From: Microbacterium sp. CH12i
GTDB lineage: Bacteria; Actinomycetota; Actinomycetes; Actinomycetales; Microbacteriaceae
Length of the DNA stretch: 64,000 nucleotides
Assembly: GCF_000685355.1 (NCBI RefSeq)
Contig: NZ_JHET01000007.1
Location: 1 to 64,000, forward strand
Direction of reading: 5' to 3'
The translations under genes and the position numbers were made by a program. How positions within the stretch are numbered: position 1 is the stretch's first letter; each line of letters opens with the position of its first letter. Positions 30,915 to 39,429 of the stretch are shown one piece after another. The notes under the pieces were generated by a model. The model was not told the DNA's origin and made no database searches. It saw only the letters and a program-made list of their open reading frames with translations.

Positions 30915-32428
30915 TGGCCGCGCCAAAGCTGATGGATTTCGACAAGGCGCTTGAGCTCTACGAGCCGGTACTCGGCTTCGAGGTGCACGTCGAGTTGAAC
31001 ACCAACACGAAGATGTTCTCCGACGCGCCGAACCCCGCCAACGAGAAGTATCACGCAGCGACGCCGAACACGCTGATCGCGCCGGTAGATCTCGGTCTGC
31101 CCGGATCGCTACCGGTCGTGAACGAGACGGCGATCCGCTCGTCGATCAGCCTCGGGCTTGCTCTCGGTTGCTCGATCGCGGAGTCGAGCCGGTTCGCTCG
31201 GAAGAACTACTTCTACCCTGACCTGGGCAAGAACTACCAGATCTCGCAGTTCGATGAGCCGATCGCGTATGAGGGTTCGGTTGAGGTTGAGCTCGAGGAT
31301 GGCACGCTCGTCACGATCCCGATCGAGCGCGCGCACATGGAAGAGGATGCAGGGAAGCTGACCCACATGGGCGGCGCAACCGGTCGCATCCAGGGTGCCG
31401 AGTACTCGCTCGTCGACTACAACCGCGCCGGCGTTCCGCTGGTCGAGATCGTGACCAAGGTCATCATCGGTGCAGAGCACCGCGCCCCCGAGTACGCCAA
31501 GGCGTACATCGCTGCCATCCGCGACATCGTGCGCGGCCTAGGTATCTCTGAGGCTCGGCTGGAACGCGGAAACCTGCGCTGTGACGCGAACGTCTCGCTG
31601 CGCCCGCGCGGTCAGGAGAAGCTGGGAACCCGCACCGAGACAAAGAACGTCAACTCCATGCGCTCTGTCGAGCGGGCCGTCCGGTACGAGATCCAGCGCC
31701 AGGCGCAGATTCTCGCCGACGGTGGTTCGATCACGCAGGAGACTCGGCACTGGCACGAGGACACCGGCACAACGTCACCTGGTCGCCCGAAGTCGGATGC
31801 CGATGACTACCGTTACTTCCCCGAGCCTGATCTGCTGCCGGTCCGTCCGACGGCTGAGCTGATTGAAGAGCTGCGCGCGGCCCTTCCAGAGCAGCCGGTG
31901 GCGCGCAGGCGGCGGCTGAAGGCTGAGTGGAACTTCACCGACCTTGAGTTCCAGGACGTCCGTAATGGCGCTCTGATTGACGAGGTCGAGGCGACGATCG
32001 CTGCCGGTGCGACGCCGGCCTCCGCACGCAAGTGGTGGACGGGGGAGGTCTCGCGTCTTGCGAACAACCAAAACAAGGATGCCGCAGGGCTCATCAGCCC
32101 CGCGAACGTCGCTGCCCTGCAGAAGCTCGTGGACGAGGGAACCCTCACCGACAAGCTCGCGCGGCAGGTTCTCGAAGGCGTTATCGCAGGCGAGGGCACG
32201 CCACAGGAAGTTGTCGCAGCCCGAGGACTCGCGGTCGTTTCTGACGACGGCGCACTCATCGCCGCGATCGATGAGGCGTTGGCCTCTCAGCCTGACGTGC
32301 TGGCCAAGATCAAGGACGGCAAGGTTCAGGCCGCCGGAGCCATCATCGGCGCGGTCATGAAGGCGATGATGGGCCAGGCTGACGCGGCTCGCGTGCGCGA
32401 ACTGATTCTGGAACGCGCAGCGCAGTAG
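30914..32428 (+). CDS. gatB: Asp/Glu-tRNA amidotransferase subunit B
   Basis: GatB binds the misacylated tRNA and performs ATP-dependent amidation. Motifs: [51 protein letters not shown] and the C-terminal YqeY-like tail domain. ATG 30914 ([10 protein letters not shown]) is preferred to an upstream ATG at 30860 inside gatA, because it gives the one-base TGATG overlap and a standard 504-residue protein. Last gene of gatCAB. Confidence 0.97.
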   Translation: MAAPKLMDFDKALELYEPVLGFEVHVELNTNTKMFSDAPNPANEKYHAATPNTLIAPVDLGLPGSLPVVNETAIRSSISLGLALGCSIAESSRFARKNYFYPDLGKNYQISQFDEPIAYEGSVEVELEDGTLVTIPIERAHMEEDAGKLTHMGGATGRIQGAEYSLVDYNRAGVPLVEIVTKVIIGAEHRAPEYAKAYIAAIRDIVRGLGISEARLERGNLRCDANVSLRPRGQEKLGTRTETKNVNSMRSVERAVRYEIQRQAQILADGGSITQETRHWHEDTGTTSPGRPKSDADDYRYFPEPDLLPVRPTAELIEELRAALPEQPVARRRRLKAEWNFTDLEFQDVRNGALIDEVEATIAAGATPASARKWWTGEVSRLANNQNKDAAGLISPANVAALQKLVDEGTLTDKLARQVLEGVIAGEGTPQEVVAARGLAVVSDDGALIAAIDEALASQPDVLAKIKDGKVQAAGAIIGAVMKAMMGQADAARVRELILERAAQ

Positions 32429-32440
32429 TTGCTGAGCGGC

Positions 32441-32480
32441 TGGCATCCGCTTCCTGAGCCTGTCTAAGGGGCGGATGTCA
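32441..32480. repeat. Imperfect inverted repeat carrying an interspersed-repeat copy, gatB-dinB gap
   Basis: TGGCATCCGC (32441-32450) and GCGGATGTCA (32471-32480) pair with one mismatch. The loop contains CCTGAGCCTGTCTAAGGGG (32453-32471), a variant of the copy at 21891-21907. It could terminate gatCAB, but there is no T run. Confidence 0.45.
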
Positions 32481-32491
32481 GACCTCACAGC

Positions 32492-32497
32492 GAGAAT
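32492..32497 (+). promoter_or_regulatory. dinB -10-like element, leaderless configuration
   Basis: GAGAAT 6 nt before ATG 32504. It departs from TANNNT at the first base, so the call is weaker than its neighbours. Confidence 0.35.
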
Positions 32498-32503
32498 GGA
32501 ACC

Positions 32504-33760
32504 ATGGGTCGCGGGGATGGTCGAGAGCGGGTGGTCTCTCCGGACGGAGCGGACGACGCTGGCACGCGCATTCTGCACGTCGATATGGACGCGTTCTACG
32601 CGGCTGTTGAGGTCCTCGATGATCCTTCATTGCGCGGACTCCCGCTGATCATTGGCGCACCGGATGGCCGGTCAGTGGTCTCTAGCGCCTCGTACGAAGC
32701 GCGCCGCTATGGTGTGCGCGCGGCGATGCCGGTGGGGCAGGCGATGCGACTGTGCCCGACTGCCAAGATCGTTGCGCCGCACTTCGACCGCTATCAAGCG
32801 GTTTCGCGTCAGGTGATGATGGTCTTCGAATCGATCACGCCTCTGGTCGAGCCGCTATCTGTCGATGAAGCGTTCCTCGATGTGCAGGGCGTGCGGCGGC
32901 TGTGGGGGAGTCCTGCTCAGATTGCACGGCTCGTGCGGGAGAGAGTCCTTGCCGAGGTCGGCATCACCTGCAGCGTGGGTGTGGCGGCGACCAAACACGT
33001 TGCGAAGATGGCGTCAACGATTTCGAAACCCGACGGGATGCTGGTGGTCGCAGCAGCAGACACCCTCGATTTTCTTGCGCCGCGATCAGTGCGCGCGCTG
33101 TGGGGAGTGGGTCCCAAGGCCGCTGAGTCGCTGGAGGCACGCGGCATCCGAACCATCGGCGATATTCGCTCCACTCCTCAAGAGATGCTTGATCGGGCGG
33201 TTGGCGCGGCACTCGGTGGCCGTCTGAGTGAGCTTTCTCGTGGTTTGGATTCGAGGGCTATTGAGACTGCGCGGGTGGAGAAGAGCATCGGTCATGAGGA
33301 GACCTTCGAGACGGATGTGATGGATCGAGAGTTTTTGCGCGCTGAGCTGCTGCGTCTCGCCGATCGCGTCGCGGCGAGGCTGCGTCGCGCCGAGTGGGAG
33401 TGTGCGACGGTTGCGATCAAGATTCGCTTCGATGATTTCACTACGCTCAGCCGCTCGCAGACGCTGAGCGAACCGACCTCGGTCGGTCAGCGCATCGGCG
33501 AGGCGGCGCAGACGCTGTACGAGTCGATTGATCGCCGTGATCCCGTGCGCCTGGTCGGCGTGCGGGCAGAGAAGCTGCGCCCCGCGGGTGGCTCGGCATT
33601 CGCACTGTGGGACGATGACGAGCACTGGCGCAAGGTCGAAGGCGCCCTTGACGATGCTCGAGCTCGATTCGGCAATGCCACCATCAGTCGCGCCCGCCAC
33701 GTCGGACGCGGTGACGGGCGCGGTGCGGCACAGCATCCGAAAGCGCACGGACTCGATTAG
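32504..33760 (+). CDS. dinB: DNA polymerase IV (Y-family, DinB)
   Basis: A translesion polymerase of 418 residues. Palm motifs with metal ligands are visible: HVDMDAFYAAVEV (first Asp) and LSVDEAFLDVQG (Asp-Glu). Fingers and palm include SSASYEARRYGVRAAMP, the thumb HhH region is VRALWGVGPKAAESL, and the little finger follows (KSIGHEETFETDV). The C-terminal tail is Gly/Arg/His-rich and shows no obvious beta-clamp motif. No LexA-type site is visible upstream, so SOS control is not supported here. Confidence 0.93.
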   Translation: MGRGDGRERVVSPDGADDAGTRILHVDMDAFYAAVEVLDDPSLRGLPLIIGAPDGRSVVSSASYEARRYGVRAAMPVGQAMRLCPTAKIVAPHFDRYQAVSRQVMMVFESITPLVEPLSVDEAFLDVQGVRRLWGSPAQIARLVRERVLAEVGITCSVGVAATKHVAKMASTISKPDGMLVVAAADTLDFLAPRSVRALWGVGPKAAESLEARGIRTIGDIRSTPQEMLDRAVGAALGGRLSELSRGLDSRAIETARVEKSIGHEETFETDVMDREFLRAELLRLADRVAARLRRAEWECATVAIKIRFDDFTTLSRSQTLSEPTSVGQRIGEAAQTLYESIDRRDPVRLVGVRAEKLRPAGGSAFALWDDDEHWRKVEGALDDARARFGNATISRARHVGRGDGRGAAQHPKAHGLD

Positions 33761-33785
33761 GCTCCCGCGCCCCGCGATCCTCGAC

Positions 33786-33791
33786 TAGCGT
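33786..33791 (+). promoter_or_regulatory. -10-like element before the GerW-like gene
   Basis: TAGCGT 6 nt before ATG 33798; the spacer GGAGAT can also serve as a ribosome site. Confidence 0.35.
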
Positions 33792-33797
33792 GGAGAT

Positions 33798-34118
33798 ATG
33801 CCGAACATCGCACTGGACCTCGGAAAGCAATTCACCTCATTCGGCGTGAAGAGCGCCTACGGAGAACCGCAAGATGTCGACGGGGTGAGTATCACTCCTG
33901 TCGCCTTGACCTGGGCCGGATTCGGCGGTGGCGCTGATCAGGACGAGAACGGTGGCGGTGGCGGCGGTGGCATGTCCATTCCGCTCGGTGTATACGTTCG
34001 CCGTGAAGAGGGCCTTCGCTTCGAACCGAACATCATCTCGCTGCTCGCCGTCGCAATTCCTTTCGTGTGGGTTGCAGGTCGCGCCCTCGCGCGCATTATT
34101 CGTGCCCTCAAAAAGTAG
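33798..34118 (+). CDS. GerW/YtfJ-like small membrane-anchored protein
   Basis: This 106-residue protein has YGEPQDVDGVSITPVALTWA, a Gly-rich FGGGADQDENGGGGGGG stretch, IPLGVYVRREEGL and a C-terminal hydrophobic helix (SLLAVAIPFVWVAGRALA) followed by basic residues. This order resembles the GerW (YtfJ) family, here with the membrane helix at the C-terminus. The function in non-sporulating actinobacteria is unknown. Its stop lies inside the next gene, so the two are translationally linked. Confidence 0.65.
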   Translation: MPNIALDLGKQFTSFGVKSAYGEPQDVDGVSITPVALTWAGFGGGADQDENGGGGGGGMSIPLGVYVRREEGLRFEPNIISLLAVAIPFVWVAGRALARIIRALKK

Positions 34119-34683
34119 CGACCCGGTCGCGCAGGCACTGAGGGGTGCCACCGCGCGGATCATCGACGCGGTGGTCGAAGTCTCGGTGGGTAATCCGGTC
34201 GTTTTGATCGATGGCCGCGCAGGAGCGGGAAAGTCCACTCTTGCGCGTCTTGTCGCCGCAAACTGGCCGTTTACCGGCACCCCTCAGCTCATCGCCCTCG
34301 ACTCGCTGTACCCGGGATGGGACGGTCTGGATGCAGGCGCCGAGCGAGCGCTGCACGATATTCTTCGTCCCCATGCCAGGGGTCTGCTCAGCACCTGGCG
34401 TCGCTGGGACTGGGAACACGAGGTAGAGGCCGAAGCTCACGCCGTCGCGCCCGCCCTCGGCGTCATTCTCGAGGGGTGTGGAGCGCTGAACCCGGCGACA
34501 GCGCGCATTGCCGATGTGCGGGTGTGGGTCGAGTCGCCGGAAGCGTCTCGCAAGCGCAGAGCGCTCGAGCGCGACGGCGATGACTTCCGTCCGCACTGGG
34601 ATCGCTGGGCAGCGCAGGAAGCGCGACACATCGAGCGGGACGATCCCCGTGCGCACGCCACGCTGCAGGTCACGATTCCTTAG
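34102..34683 (+). CDS. P-loop nucleotide kinase-like ATPase
   Basis: A 193-residue protein with Walker A VLIDGRAGAGKSTLARLVA and, further on, LIALDSLYPGWDGLDAG, a uridine-kinase/(d)NTP-kinase-like segment, and ILEGCGALNP. The C-terminal SRKRRALERDGDDFRPHW resembles the lid of small-molecule kinases. GTG 34102 is the likeliest start. It overlaps the GerW-like gene by 17 bp; upstream in-frame codons read through that gene and look like shadow sequence. The substrate cannot be named. Confidence 0.75.
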   Translation: MPSKSSDPVAQALRGATARIIDAVVEVSVGNPVVLIDGRAGAGKSTLARLVAANWPFTGTPQLIALDSLYPGWDGLDAGAERALHDILRPHARGLLSTWRRWDWEHEVEAEAHAVAPALGVILEGCGALNPATARIADVRVWVESPEASRKRRALERDGDDFRPHWDRWAAQEARHIERDDPRAHATLQVTIP

Positions 34684-34700
34684 CTCGTCGCGTCAGGCCC

Positions 34701-34739
34701 GTCAGGGGCGGTCGTCAGGCGCGGTCGTCAGGCGCGGTC
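34701..34739. repeat. 13-bp tandem repeat, three copies, at the stop of the DUF2017 gene
   Basis: Three head-to-tail copies of GTCAGG(C/G)GCGGTC run through 34701-34713, 34714-34726 and 34727-34739. The stop codon of the minus-strand DUF2017 gene lies in the second copy. Confidence 0.85.
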
Positions 34740-35236
34740 CCATCGTAAGCATCGGCGATCGCGATGAGACCGTCCAGGCGGAAGCCCAGCCAGTCGTAGA
34801 TACCGAAGCGCGGGTCTTCCGGGTCATGGTCGTCATCGTCGGTGGTGATGTCGAGGTGCGTGGCAATCACAAGTCGCAGTGCGGTCAGGGTGCGTAGCCA
34901 CGCATCAACGTCGGCTACGGCAATGGTGACATCGCGTGGTTCCAGCACTTCGTCGCCGACGAGATCCTCTCCGGCAGTGTGGAGGAAAGGCATCAAACCT
35001 TGACGCACGACGGCGGCATCCGCGGTACGACGATCGAGCAGATCCCCGCGAGTCGCGGCCGAGAACTCGGCCGAAGCTTCGGCATCGTCGGGATATGCAG
35101 TAGGCGTCAAACGTTCGATACCCCGGTCGGGTGTCTCTGCGGAATCGTTGAGCATTGACATGAACTCGTCAACGAGACCCGCGAGATGCATGCCCTCCAC
35201 GACTGCCAGTGAGAGGTTGATCGTGCGCTGACTCAT
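34715..35236 (-). CDS. DUF2017 family protein
   Basis: A 173-residue acidic protein with the family pattern: N-terminal helix VEGMHLAGLVDEFMSML, a central RQGLMPFLHTAGED, and C-terminal LRLVIATHLDITTDDDDHD and YDWLGFRLDGLIAIAD. Function unknown. DUF2017 genes almost always follow clpS in actinobacteria, and here ATG 35236 overlaps the clpS stop by 4 bp. A role with ClpS in the N-degron pathway is therefore an inference from context. The last codons lie in a tandem repeat. Confidence 0.88.
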   Translation of the reverse strand: MSQRTINLSLAVVEGMHLAGLVDEFMSMLNDSAETPDRGIERLTPTAYPDDAEASAEFSAATRGDLLDRRTADAAVVRQGLMPFLHTAGEDLVGDEVLEPRDVTIAVADVDAWLRTLTALRLVIATHLDITTDDDDHDPEDPRFGIYDWLGFRLDGLIAIADAYDGTAPDDRA

Positions 35237-35535
35237 TGCGGGGCCTTTCGAACCGTGGCCCAGAGCCCGTAGTCGTGCATCGCTTGTGCGTGCATTTCCA
35301 TCGTCTCGCGCGGACCTGTTGCGACGATCGCATGTCCCTCGTGGTGCACCGAGAGCATGAGCTGGTTAGCGCGGTCTGCGGAATATCCGAAGTAGGTGCG
35401 AAAGACTCGGGCAACGTACGTCATCAGGTTCACCGGATCGTTCCAAACGACGACCTCCCACGGCTCGAGTGGAGCGGCGTGAAGGTCAACGAGTTCATCG
35501 ATATCAGGTGTTGCGAAGGGAGTGCTCATGCCCAT
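35233..35535 (-). CDS. clpS: ATP-dependent Clp protease adaptor ClpS
   Basis: ClpS delivers N-degron substrates to ClpAP or ClpCP. The 100-residue protein shows the substrate-pocket motif WEVVVWNDPVNLMTYV and the Clp-binding part MLSVHHEGHAIVATG. GMSTP at the N-terminus is the flexible extension. It lies between a zincin-like gene and DUF2017, with overlaps on both sides, so the three are one operon. Confidence 0.95.
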   Translation of the reverse strand: MGMSTPFATPDIDELVDLHAAPLEPWEVVVWNDPVNLMTYVARVFRTYFGYSADRANQLMLSVHHEGHAIVATGPRETMEMHAQAMHDYGLWATVRKAPQ

Positions 35536-35882
35536 CCCAGTTCGTGCAGTTGCGCGTCATCGATGCCGTAGAAGTGCGCGATCTCGTGGACGAGTGTGGT
35601 GTGCACTTCGTCACGAAGCTCGTCCTCGGTGTCGCACTCGGCAAGATGCGGTTCGCGGAACACGACGATGCGGTCGGGCAACTCGCCCATGCCGTAATTT
35701 CCGCGCTCGGTGAGAGCAAGCCCATCGTAGAGTCCGAGCAGACCGAGGGATCCATCTTCAGGGCGATCCTCGACGACGAAGACGACGTTGTCCAGCCCGT
35801 CGACCATGTCGTCGGGTAGTCGATCCAGCTCGTCAGTGACAAGCTGCTCGAAAGCAGCAGCATCCATTTCCATCACCATCAA
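35526..35882 (-). CDS. Zincin-like metallopeptidase family protein
   Basis: The 118-residue protein ends with TTLVHEIAHFYGIDDAQLHELG, a complete HExxH plus downstream His/Glu zinc-site pattern of small zincins. The N-terminal part (FEQLVTDELDRLPDD, VVFVVEDRPED) matches actinobacterial metallopeptidase family proteins of this size. Its 3' end overlaps clpS by 10 bp. Proteolytic activity is likely from the motif; the substrate is unknown. Confidence 0.88.
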   Translation of the reverse strand: MMVMEMDAAAFEQLVTDELDRLPDDMVDGLDNVVFVVEDRPEDGSLGLLGLYDGLALTERGNYGMGELPDRIVVFREPHLAECDTEDELRDEVHTTLVHEIAHFYGIDDAQLHELGWA

Positions 35883-35901
35883 GCCTATTGCCCGTCCAGC
35901 G

Positions 35902-36531
35902 TCAGTGGACCAGCAACAGGAGCACTGCTACCGCGAGGAAGAGCACGCCGAAGACGATGTTGAGCGTCCGCTGCCCTCGGGCGGTTCGGGTCACGCGCTG
36001 GAACGGCTTCGCTGCGACGGCGAAGAACCCCCACATCACGAGGACGTCGACGACTACGACCGTCGCGATGAGAATCAGATACTGCGGAAGGGCAGGCTGA
36101 TCAACTTTGATGAACTGGGGGATGAAAGCCAAGAAGAAAACGATGGCCTTGGGATTCAGCAGGTTCACCCAGAATCCGCGCCGCACCATCGACCAGCGTC
36201 CTTCGGCCAGCCGTTGCCCCATCTCCTCGTCGGTTACCGCGGCTACGGGGCGAGCAAAGATGAGCCGCAGGCCCAAGTACGCCAGGTAGGCAGAGCCGGC
36301 GTACCGGATGATGTCGAAGAGCAGGGGAGAGCTCGCAACGATCAGGCCGACACCCGCGGCAACAATGATCACATGCACGATCAGAGCGAGCTGCTGGCCG
36401 ATCACGCCCCAGATCGAGCGTCGCCAGCCTTCTGCAAGCGAGTTCGACATCGTGTTGATCGCGCCAGCGCCGGGAGTGAAGCTGATGACGACGGATGCCG
36501 TAAGCAGCGAGAGCCAGACCGTCAGAGCCAC
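35902..36531 (-). CDS. LysE/RhtB family amino-acid exporter
   Basis: A 209-residue membrane protein with about six hydrophobic helices. It starts with the family pattern SLLTASVVISFTPGAGAINTMSNSLAEGWRRS and carries FWVNLLNPKAIVFFLAFIPQF. Family members export amino acids such as lysine, homoserine or threonine; the substrate is open. GTG 36531 has TAGAAT 6 nt before it. It is divergent from metN, which may matter if both respond to amino-acid levels. Confidence 0.92.
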   Translation of the reverse strand: MALTVWLSLLTASVVISFTPGAGAINTMSNSLAEGWRRSIWGVIGQQLALIVHVIIVAAGVGLIVASSPLLFDIIRYAGSAYLAYLGLRLIFARPVAAVTDEEMGQRLAEGRWSMVRRGFWVNLLNPKAIVFFLAFIPQFIKVDQPALPQYLILIATVVVVDVLVMWGFFAVAAKPFQRVTRTARGQRTLNIVFGVLFLAVAVLLLLVH

Positions 36532-36537
36532 GTGTTG

Positions 36538-36543
36538 ATTCTA
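36538..36543 (-). promoter_or_regulatory. lysE-type gene -10 element, leaderless configuration
   Basis: TAGAAT on the minus strand, 6 nt before GTG 36531. Confidence 0.55.
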
Positions 36544-36588
36544 CGGTGCGGTGGGAACGATGAATGCCCGCGTCGTGGGGTGGGCTCG

Positions 36589-36628
36589 CGTGACTTTTCA
36601 CGTAACGCCGTGACACGAAGCGTCACGG
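36589..36628 (+). promoter_or_regulatory. Paired CGTGA-type palindromes upstream of metN
   Basis: CGTGA-CTTT-TCACG (36589-36602) is followed by CCGTGAC-ACGAAGC-GTCACGG (36608-36628) and then ATTTTGG. The repeated GTGA(C) half-sites could be an operator, or hairpin 2 an attenuator ahead of the transporter. No SAM riboswitch consensus is recognisable. Confidence 0.45.
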
Positions 36629-36734
36629 ATTTTGGCGGGGCGGCTCGGTGGCATCAGCATTCGAGAAGCGGCTGACACAAGCACAGCACTGTGGCTCCCT
36701 CATATTCCTACCCCGACCCGATTGCGCCTGGCAA

Positions 36735-37766
36735 ATGATCAAAATCAAGAATCTCGTCAAGGAGTATACGAATGGCTCCGGCGTCACCCGCGTCCTTGAC
36801 GGCGTGGATCTGACGATCCACCCGGGTGAGGTGCTCGCGGTCGTCGGCCCGAGTGGTGCCGGAAAAAGCACACTCGCACATTGCGTGAACCTGCTTGAAC
36901 GACCAACATCAGGGAGCGTTGAGGTCAACAGCAACGACCTTACGCGCCTCAAGAGCCGAGAACTCCGGGTCGCACGTCGTTCGATTGGAACAATCTTTCA
37001 GAGTGCTGGTCTGCAAACACGCCGAACGGTCGCGGAGAATGTCGGACTGCCCTTGCGCTATCTCGGAGCAACGGATCGCGCGCATCGGCGTCGAGTCGCT
37101 GAGCTCCTCGATCGAGTCGGTCTGAGCGAGCGTGCTGACTTCTACCCGCATCAACTTTCCGGCGGGCAGCAGCAACGCGTCGGAATCGCACGTGCCCTCA
37201 CCCTTCGACCCTCAGTGCTGCTGGCGGACGAGGCAACGTCTGGACTCGATCCCGAGACCACACGATCAATCACAACGCTCCTTCGCGAGCTCCGTGACGA
37301 GCTGGACCTTGCGATCCTCTTCATCACTCACGAGATGGACACGGTGGTCAATGTGGCTGACACCGTTGCTCGACTCGACCATGGCCGCATCGTCGAACAT
37401 GGTCAGATTGGCGATCTTCTCGTCGATTCGCAGTCCGCCGTTGGCGCTGCCCTGATCGCAGTTGACTCGCGCGCGGCACGGTCATTCGCAGACGCCGCGA
37501 ACGACGTGTGGCACATCGCATATGGCGCAGAAAATGTGCGATCAGATTGGCTCGCAGTCCTCAGCGCAGAGGTGGACCCGCAGATTGGACTCCTGCAAGC
37601 GGATGTCCGCATCGTGAATGGCTATGTCGTTGGCTACGCCCTCGTCCGTGCTGCGAACCATCGGCGCGAAGCATTCCGAGACAGCGTCCGTCGGCTTGGA
37701 TTGAACGGCACTTTGCTCGAGGGCACGGATCTCCGCCAGCGCGAGCTTGAGGTGGTCGGGCAATGA
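36735..37766 (+). CDS. metN: ABC transporter ATP-binding protein, MetN type
   Basis: The ATPase subunit of a methionine-type importer, 343 residues from ATG 36735 (MIKIKNLVKEY). Walker A GPSGAGKST, Q-loop TIFQSAGL, signature QLSGGQQQRVGIARAL, Walker B VLLADEATSGLDP and H-loop FITHEMD are all present. A C-terminal NIL-type regulatory domain follows (about 270-343, AEVDPQIGLLQADVRIVNG). The frame is open up to 36648, but that part is unlike the family. No clear ribosome site is seen. Its TGA overlaps metI by 4 bp. Confidence 0.9.
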   Translation: MIKIKNLVKEYTNGSGVTRVLDGVDLTIHPGEVLAVVGPSGAGKSTLAHCVNLLERPTSGSVEVNSNDLTRLKSRELRVARRSIGTIFQSAGLQTRRTVAENVGLPLRYLGATDRAHRRRVAELLDRVGLSERADFYPHQLSGGQQQRVGIARALTLRPSVLLADEATSGLDPETTRSITTLLRELRDELDLAILFITHEMDTVVNVADTVARLDHGRIVEHGQIGDLLVDSQSAVGAALIAVDSRAARSFADAANDVWHIAYGAENVRSDWLAVLSAEVDPQIGLLQADVRIVNGYVVGYALVRAANHRREAFRDSVRRLGLNGTLLEGTDLRQRELEVVGQ

Positions 37767-38512
37767 TCCGCGCTGCGCACGGTACCCCGTTCAGCGACAT
37801 TCCAGCGCTGATTCTTCCCGCCCTCGGCCAGACGCTGCTCATGGTCGGAATTGTCATGGTCGTTGTGCTGCTTCTTGGCGGCCCTCTCGGCGTTCTCCTG
37901 TTCAATCTGGGGGAGGGGGGCTTGTTTCCAAACAGAACTTCGCACTCCGTTCTGAGTTGGACTACCAGCATCGGTCGGTCAATACCGTTTCTGGTGCTGA
38001 TGGCCGCGATCATTCCCTTCACCCGCTTCATCGTCGGGACGAACATTGGGATCGCTGCAGCAGTGGTACCGATGTCGATCGCGGGAACCGCATTCTTCGC
38101 ACGCATCGTAGAGAATGCGATTCGAGCAGTGCCTTCCTCGCTCGTGAAGGTTGCACGAGCGTCCGGAGCATCCAACCTCCAAATCATCACCTCAGTCCAG
38201 ATCCATGAGGCCGTACCGATCCTCTTGGGCGGCCTAACGATCAACTCGATCGCGATGGTCGACTACTCGGCCATCGCCGGCACCATCGGCGCTGGCGGAC
38301 TCGGATACGTTGCCGTCACTTACGGCTACCAGCGATTCGACCAGCCGGTGATGATCGCCACGATCGTCGTGCTTGTCGTGCTTGTCGGCGCGATTCAAGT
38401 CTTCGGTGATATTGCCGTCAAACGAACGACACCGCAGCTCCGCCGACGCAGCACTACGTCCGCAACCAAACGACCCATCAGCAACGAGAATCGCATCAAG
38501 GAGAACGCATGA
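37763..38512 (+). CDS. metI: ABC transporter permease, MetI type
   Basis: A 249-residue permease with about five to six membrane helices. The ATPase-coupling loop is visible in VKVARASGASNLQIITSVQI, with the following LLGGLTINSIAMVDYSAIAG typical of MetI. An N-terminal QTLLMVGIVMVVVLLLGGPLGVLLF segment and a charged C-terminal tail complete it. It overlaps metN and metQ by 4 bp each (ATGA), so the three subunits are made together. Substrate: methionine or a related compound, from family. Confidence 0.92.
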   Translation: MIRAAHGTPFSDIPALILPALGQTLLMVGIVMVVVLLLGGPLGVLLFNLGEGGLFPNRTSHSVLSWTTSIGRSIPFLVLMAAIIPFTRFIVGTNIGIAAAVVPMSIAGTAFFARIVENAIRAVPSSLVKVARASGASNLQIITSVQIHEAVPILLGGLTINSIAMVDYSAIAGTIGAGGLGYVAVTYGYQRFDQPVMIATIVVLVVLVGAIQVFGDIAVKRTTPQLRRRSTTSATKRPISNENRIKENA

Positions 38513-39417
38513 CGAACACAGCAACTGTTCGCAGCCAGCCAGAGCCAATCGACGAAATTGAACTGAAGAAGCGCAAGAAGTGGCCGTGGATAGTCGGGGG
38601 AGTCGTCGCCGTCACCGCGGTTGCCGCCGCGATCATCGTTCCTCAGCTCGGCGACACGCGCTCCGCGAACGAGATTGCAGGCGCGACGCTGTACGTGGCA
38701 ACGGTCGAGGGCCAGCCAAGTGAGACAGCGCTGGTGAAGTTCGTGGCTGAGGAAGTGGCCCCGAAGTACGGCATCAAGGTGGAGTTTCGTGGACTCGCTG
38801 ACAGCACCACGATCAACCGTGCAGTGAGCGAAGGAGAGATCGCCGCGACGGTCTACCAGCACAAACTGTGGCTCGGTCAAGTGCTGGAAGCGAACCCCGA
38901 TTTCCTGGAAGAGGCCGCGACGCCTGTGTTCCGTTGGGGCTTCGGCCTCTGGTCCGATAAGTGGGCCACGCCGGATGACATTCCTGAGGGGGGCACGATT
39001 TCGCTTTACTCAGACCCTGCGAACGAAGCACAGGGACTTTACGTGCTGCAGGCGGCAGGCCTTATTGAGCTTGACCCATCCGTCCCTGTCTACGAGGTGA
39101 CGGTGAAGGACATCGTGAGCAACCCGAAGAACCTGTCGTTCACGTTGCTTGACTTCGCTGCACAGTCCCGCGCGCTGCCTGATCTCGATGGCGCAGTTGG
39201 ATACACCGAGTACTACCTATCCGCAGACATCCCTCTAGAACAGCTGATCTTCGCTCCTGCACCCCCCGATGAGTTCGTCGGGCAGCTCACCATCGGTAGC
39301 CGGTGGAAAGATACCGAGAATATTCAGAATCTCATCAAGGCTTTCCAGGACCCGGCCGTTCAAGATTGGCTGGCGACAAACCCCGAGTCGGCGAACCGTT
39401 TGCTTCCGCTCGACTGA
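38509..39417 (+). CDS. metQ: MetQ/NlpA-type substrate-binding protein with uncleaved-looking anchor
   Basis: A 302-residue periplasmic-type binding protein of the NlpA family: ATLYVATVEGQPSETALVKF, VYQHKLWLGQVLE, GGTISLYSDPANEAQGLYVL and the C-terminal LIKAFQDPAVQDWLA. MetQ proteins are normally lipoproteins. Here the hydrophobic segment (WPWIVGGVVAVTAVAAAIIV, about 24-45) is followed by no Cys, and ~23 polar, charged residues precede it. It is therefore more likely a type II membrane-anchored protein. Substrate specificity is uncertain. A terminator follows. Confidence 0.88.
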   Translation: MTNTATVRSQPEPIDEIELKKRKKWPWIVGGVVAVTAVAAAIIVPQLGDTRSANEIAGATLYVATVEGQPSETALVKFVAEEVAPKYGIKVEFRGLADSTTINRAVSEGEIAATVYQHKLWLGQVLEANPDFLEEAATPVFRWGFGLWSDKWATPDDIPEGGTISLYSDPANEAQGLYVLQAAGLIELDPSVPVYEVTVKDIVSNPKNLSFTLLDFAAQSRALPDLDGAVGYTEYYLSADIPLEQLIFAPAPPDEFVGQLTIGSRWKDTENIQNLIKAFQDPAVQDWLATNPESANRLLPLD

Positions 39418-39429
39418 AGCACGCACGGT

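Noticed and set aside
36532..36734. SAM riboswitch upstream of metN
   Set aside because: No recognisable SAM-I, SAM-II or SAM-IV consensus; only two short palindromes are visible.
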